Origin: Clostridiales bacterium
GTDB lineage: Bacteria; Bacillota; Clostridia; Lachnospirales; JAITVM01
Direction: 5' to 3'
DNA length: 32,112 bases
NCBI GenBank assembly: GCA_031285815.1
Contig: JAITVM010000075.1
Span: 1-32,112, forward strand
In this document: piece by piece, positions 32,071 through 32,112 of the stretch
Layout of the letters: each line of letters starts with the position of its first letter
How positions within the stretch are numbered: the first letter of the stretch is position 1
Notes under the pieces: model-generated
The model's database searches: none
What the model was told of the DNA's origin: nothing
The model's input: the letters and a program-made list of their open reading frames with translations, nothing else
Made by a program: the position numbers and the translations under genes

Positions 32071-32112
32071 ATATATAGCCTGTTAATAATAAGATGTTTT
32101 GCTGGATGAGAC

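Overview
The window looks like chromosomal DNA of an anaerobic Bacillota, most likely a Clostridia (Lachnospirales-like) bacterium. The evidence is moderate-to-low GC with AT-rich spacers, strong purine-rich ribosome binding sites (often AAGGGGG) with frequent TTG/GTG starts, an oxygen-sensitive glycyl radical enzyme and its radical-SAM activase, EFR1-type ferredoxin and Gram-positive regulator families. Species cannot be named from the sequence. No rRNA, tRNA, CRISPR array or transposase was seen.

Layout: (1) 1-474 is a gene-poor repeat block (277-bp period copy plus 35-bp tandem units), followed by a secreted protein of unknown function on the minus strand. (2) 1226-3834 holds an OmpR/EnvZ-type two-component system and a small Gly/Cys-rich secreted protein, which share an upstream sequence motif. 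(3) 3943-6850 holds a membrane-anchored S33-type hydrolase, a possible tiny ORF, and an AT-rich tandem pair of membrane proteins of unknown family, the first of which is frameshifted at a T8 run. (4) 6931-9770 holds a BlaI/M56 (BlaR1-like) regulatory pair with two operator-like dyads, then an EFR1 flavodoxin-ferredoxin.

(5) The centrepiece is 10067-22820, a 16-gene minus-strand operon for a glycyl-radical-enzyme bacterial microcompartment of the fucose/rhamnose 1,2-propanediol type (GRM5-like). In transcription order it encodes a glycyl radical diol dehydratase, its activase, a PduU/EutS shell protein, a class II (fuculose/rhamnulose-phosphate) aldolase, a PduO-C/HbpS-like protein, a CoA-acylating aldehyde dehydrogenase, a zinc-type alcohol dehydrogenase, four BMC-H shell proteins, PduL phosphotransacylase, an EutN/PduN vertex protein, PduS-like and PduT-like redox proteins, and a DeoR regulator, and it ends in a terminator. 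Inferred flow: deoxysugar phosphate -> DHAP + lactaldehyde; lactaldehyde -> 1,2-propanediol; dehydration to propionaldehyde; then disproportionation to propionyl-CoA/propionyl-phosphate and 1-propanol with internal CoA and NAD recycling. Four enzymes carry N-terminal, and the aldolase a C-terminal, encapsulation-like amphipathic helix. The promoter is a consensus TTGACA-17-TATAAT bracketed by two perfect inverted 18-bp repeats, which suggests a looped repressor complex.

(6) 23124-26420 (plus strand) holds a flavodoxin and a MerR/GyrI-type regulator, TrmO/TsaA, an unknown protein and a YdeI-family protein. (7) 26491-30884 (minus strand) holds a large chemoreceptor with a Cys-rich PAS domain and a CstA-family transporter. 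(8) 31247-31729 holds an HTH/coiled-coil protein resembling plasmid-associated DUF536 proteins, next to a cluster of dyad repeats at the window edge.

The best candidates for new biology are the microcompartment details: a BMC-H gene with two well-supported translation starts that echoes PduB/PduB', PduS/PduT electron-transfer proteins in a B12-independent compartment, an activase lacking the ferredoxin insert, flavodoxin-type genes flanking the operon, the promoter-bracketing repeats, and an intra-operon hairpin separating shell genes from later genes.
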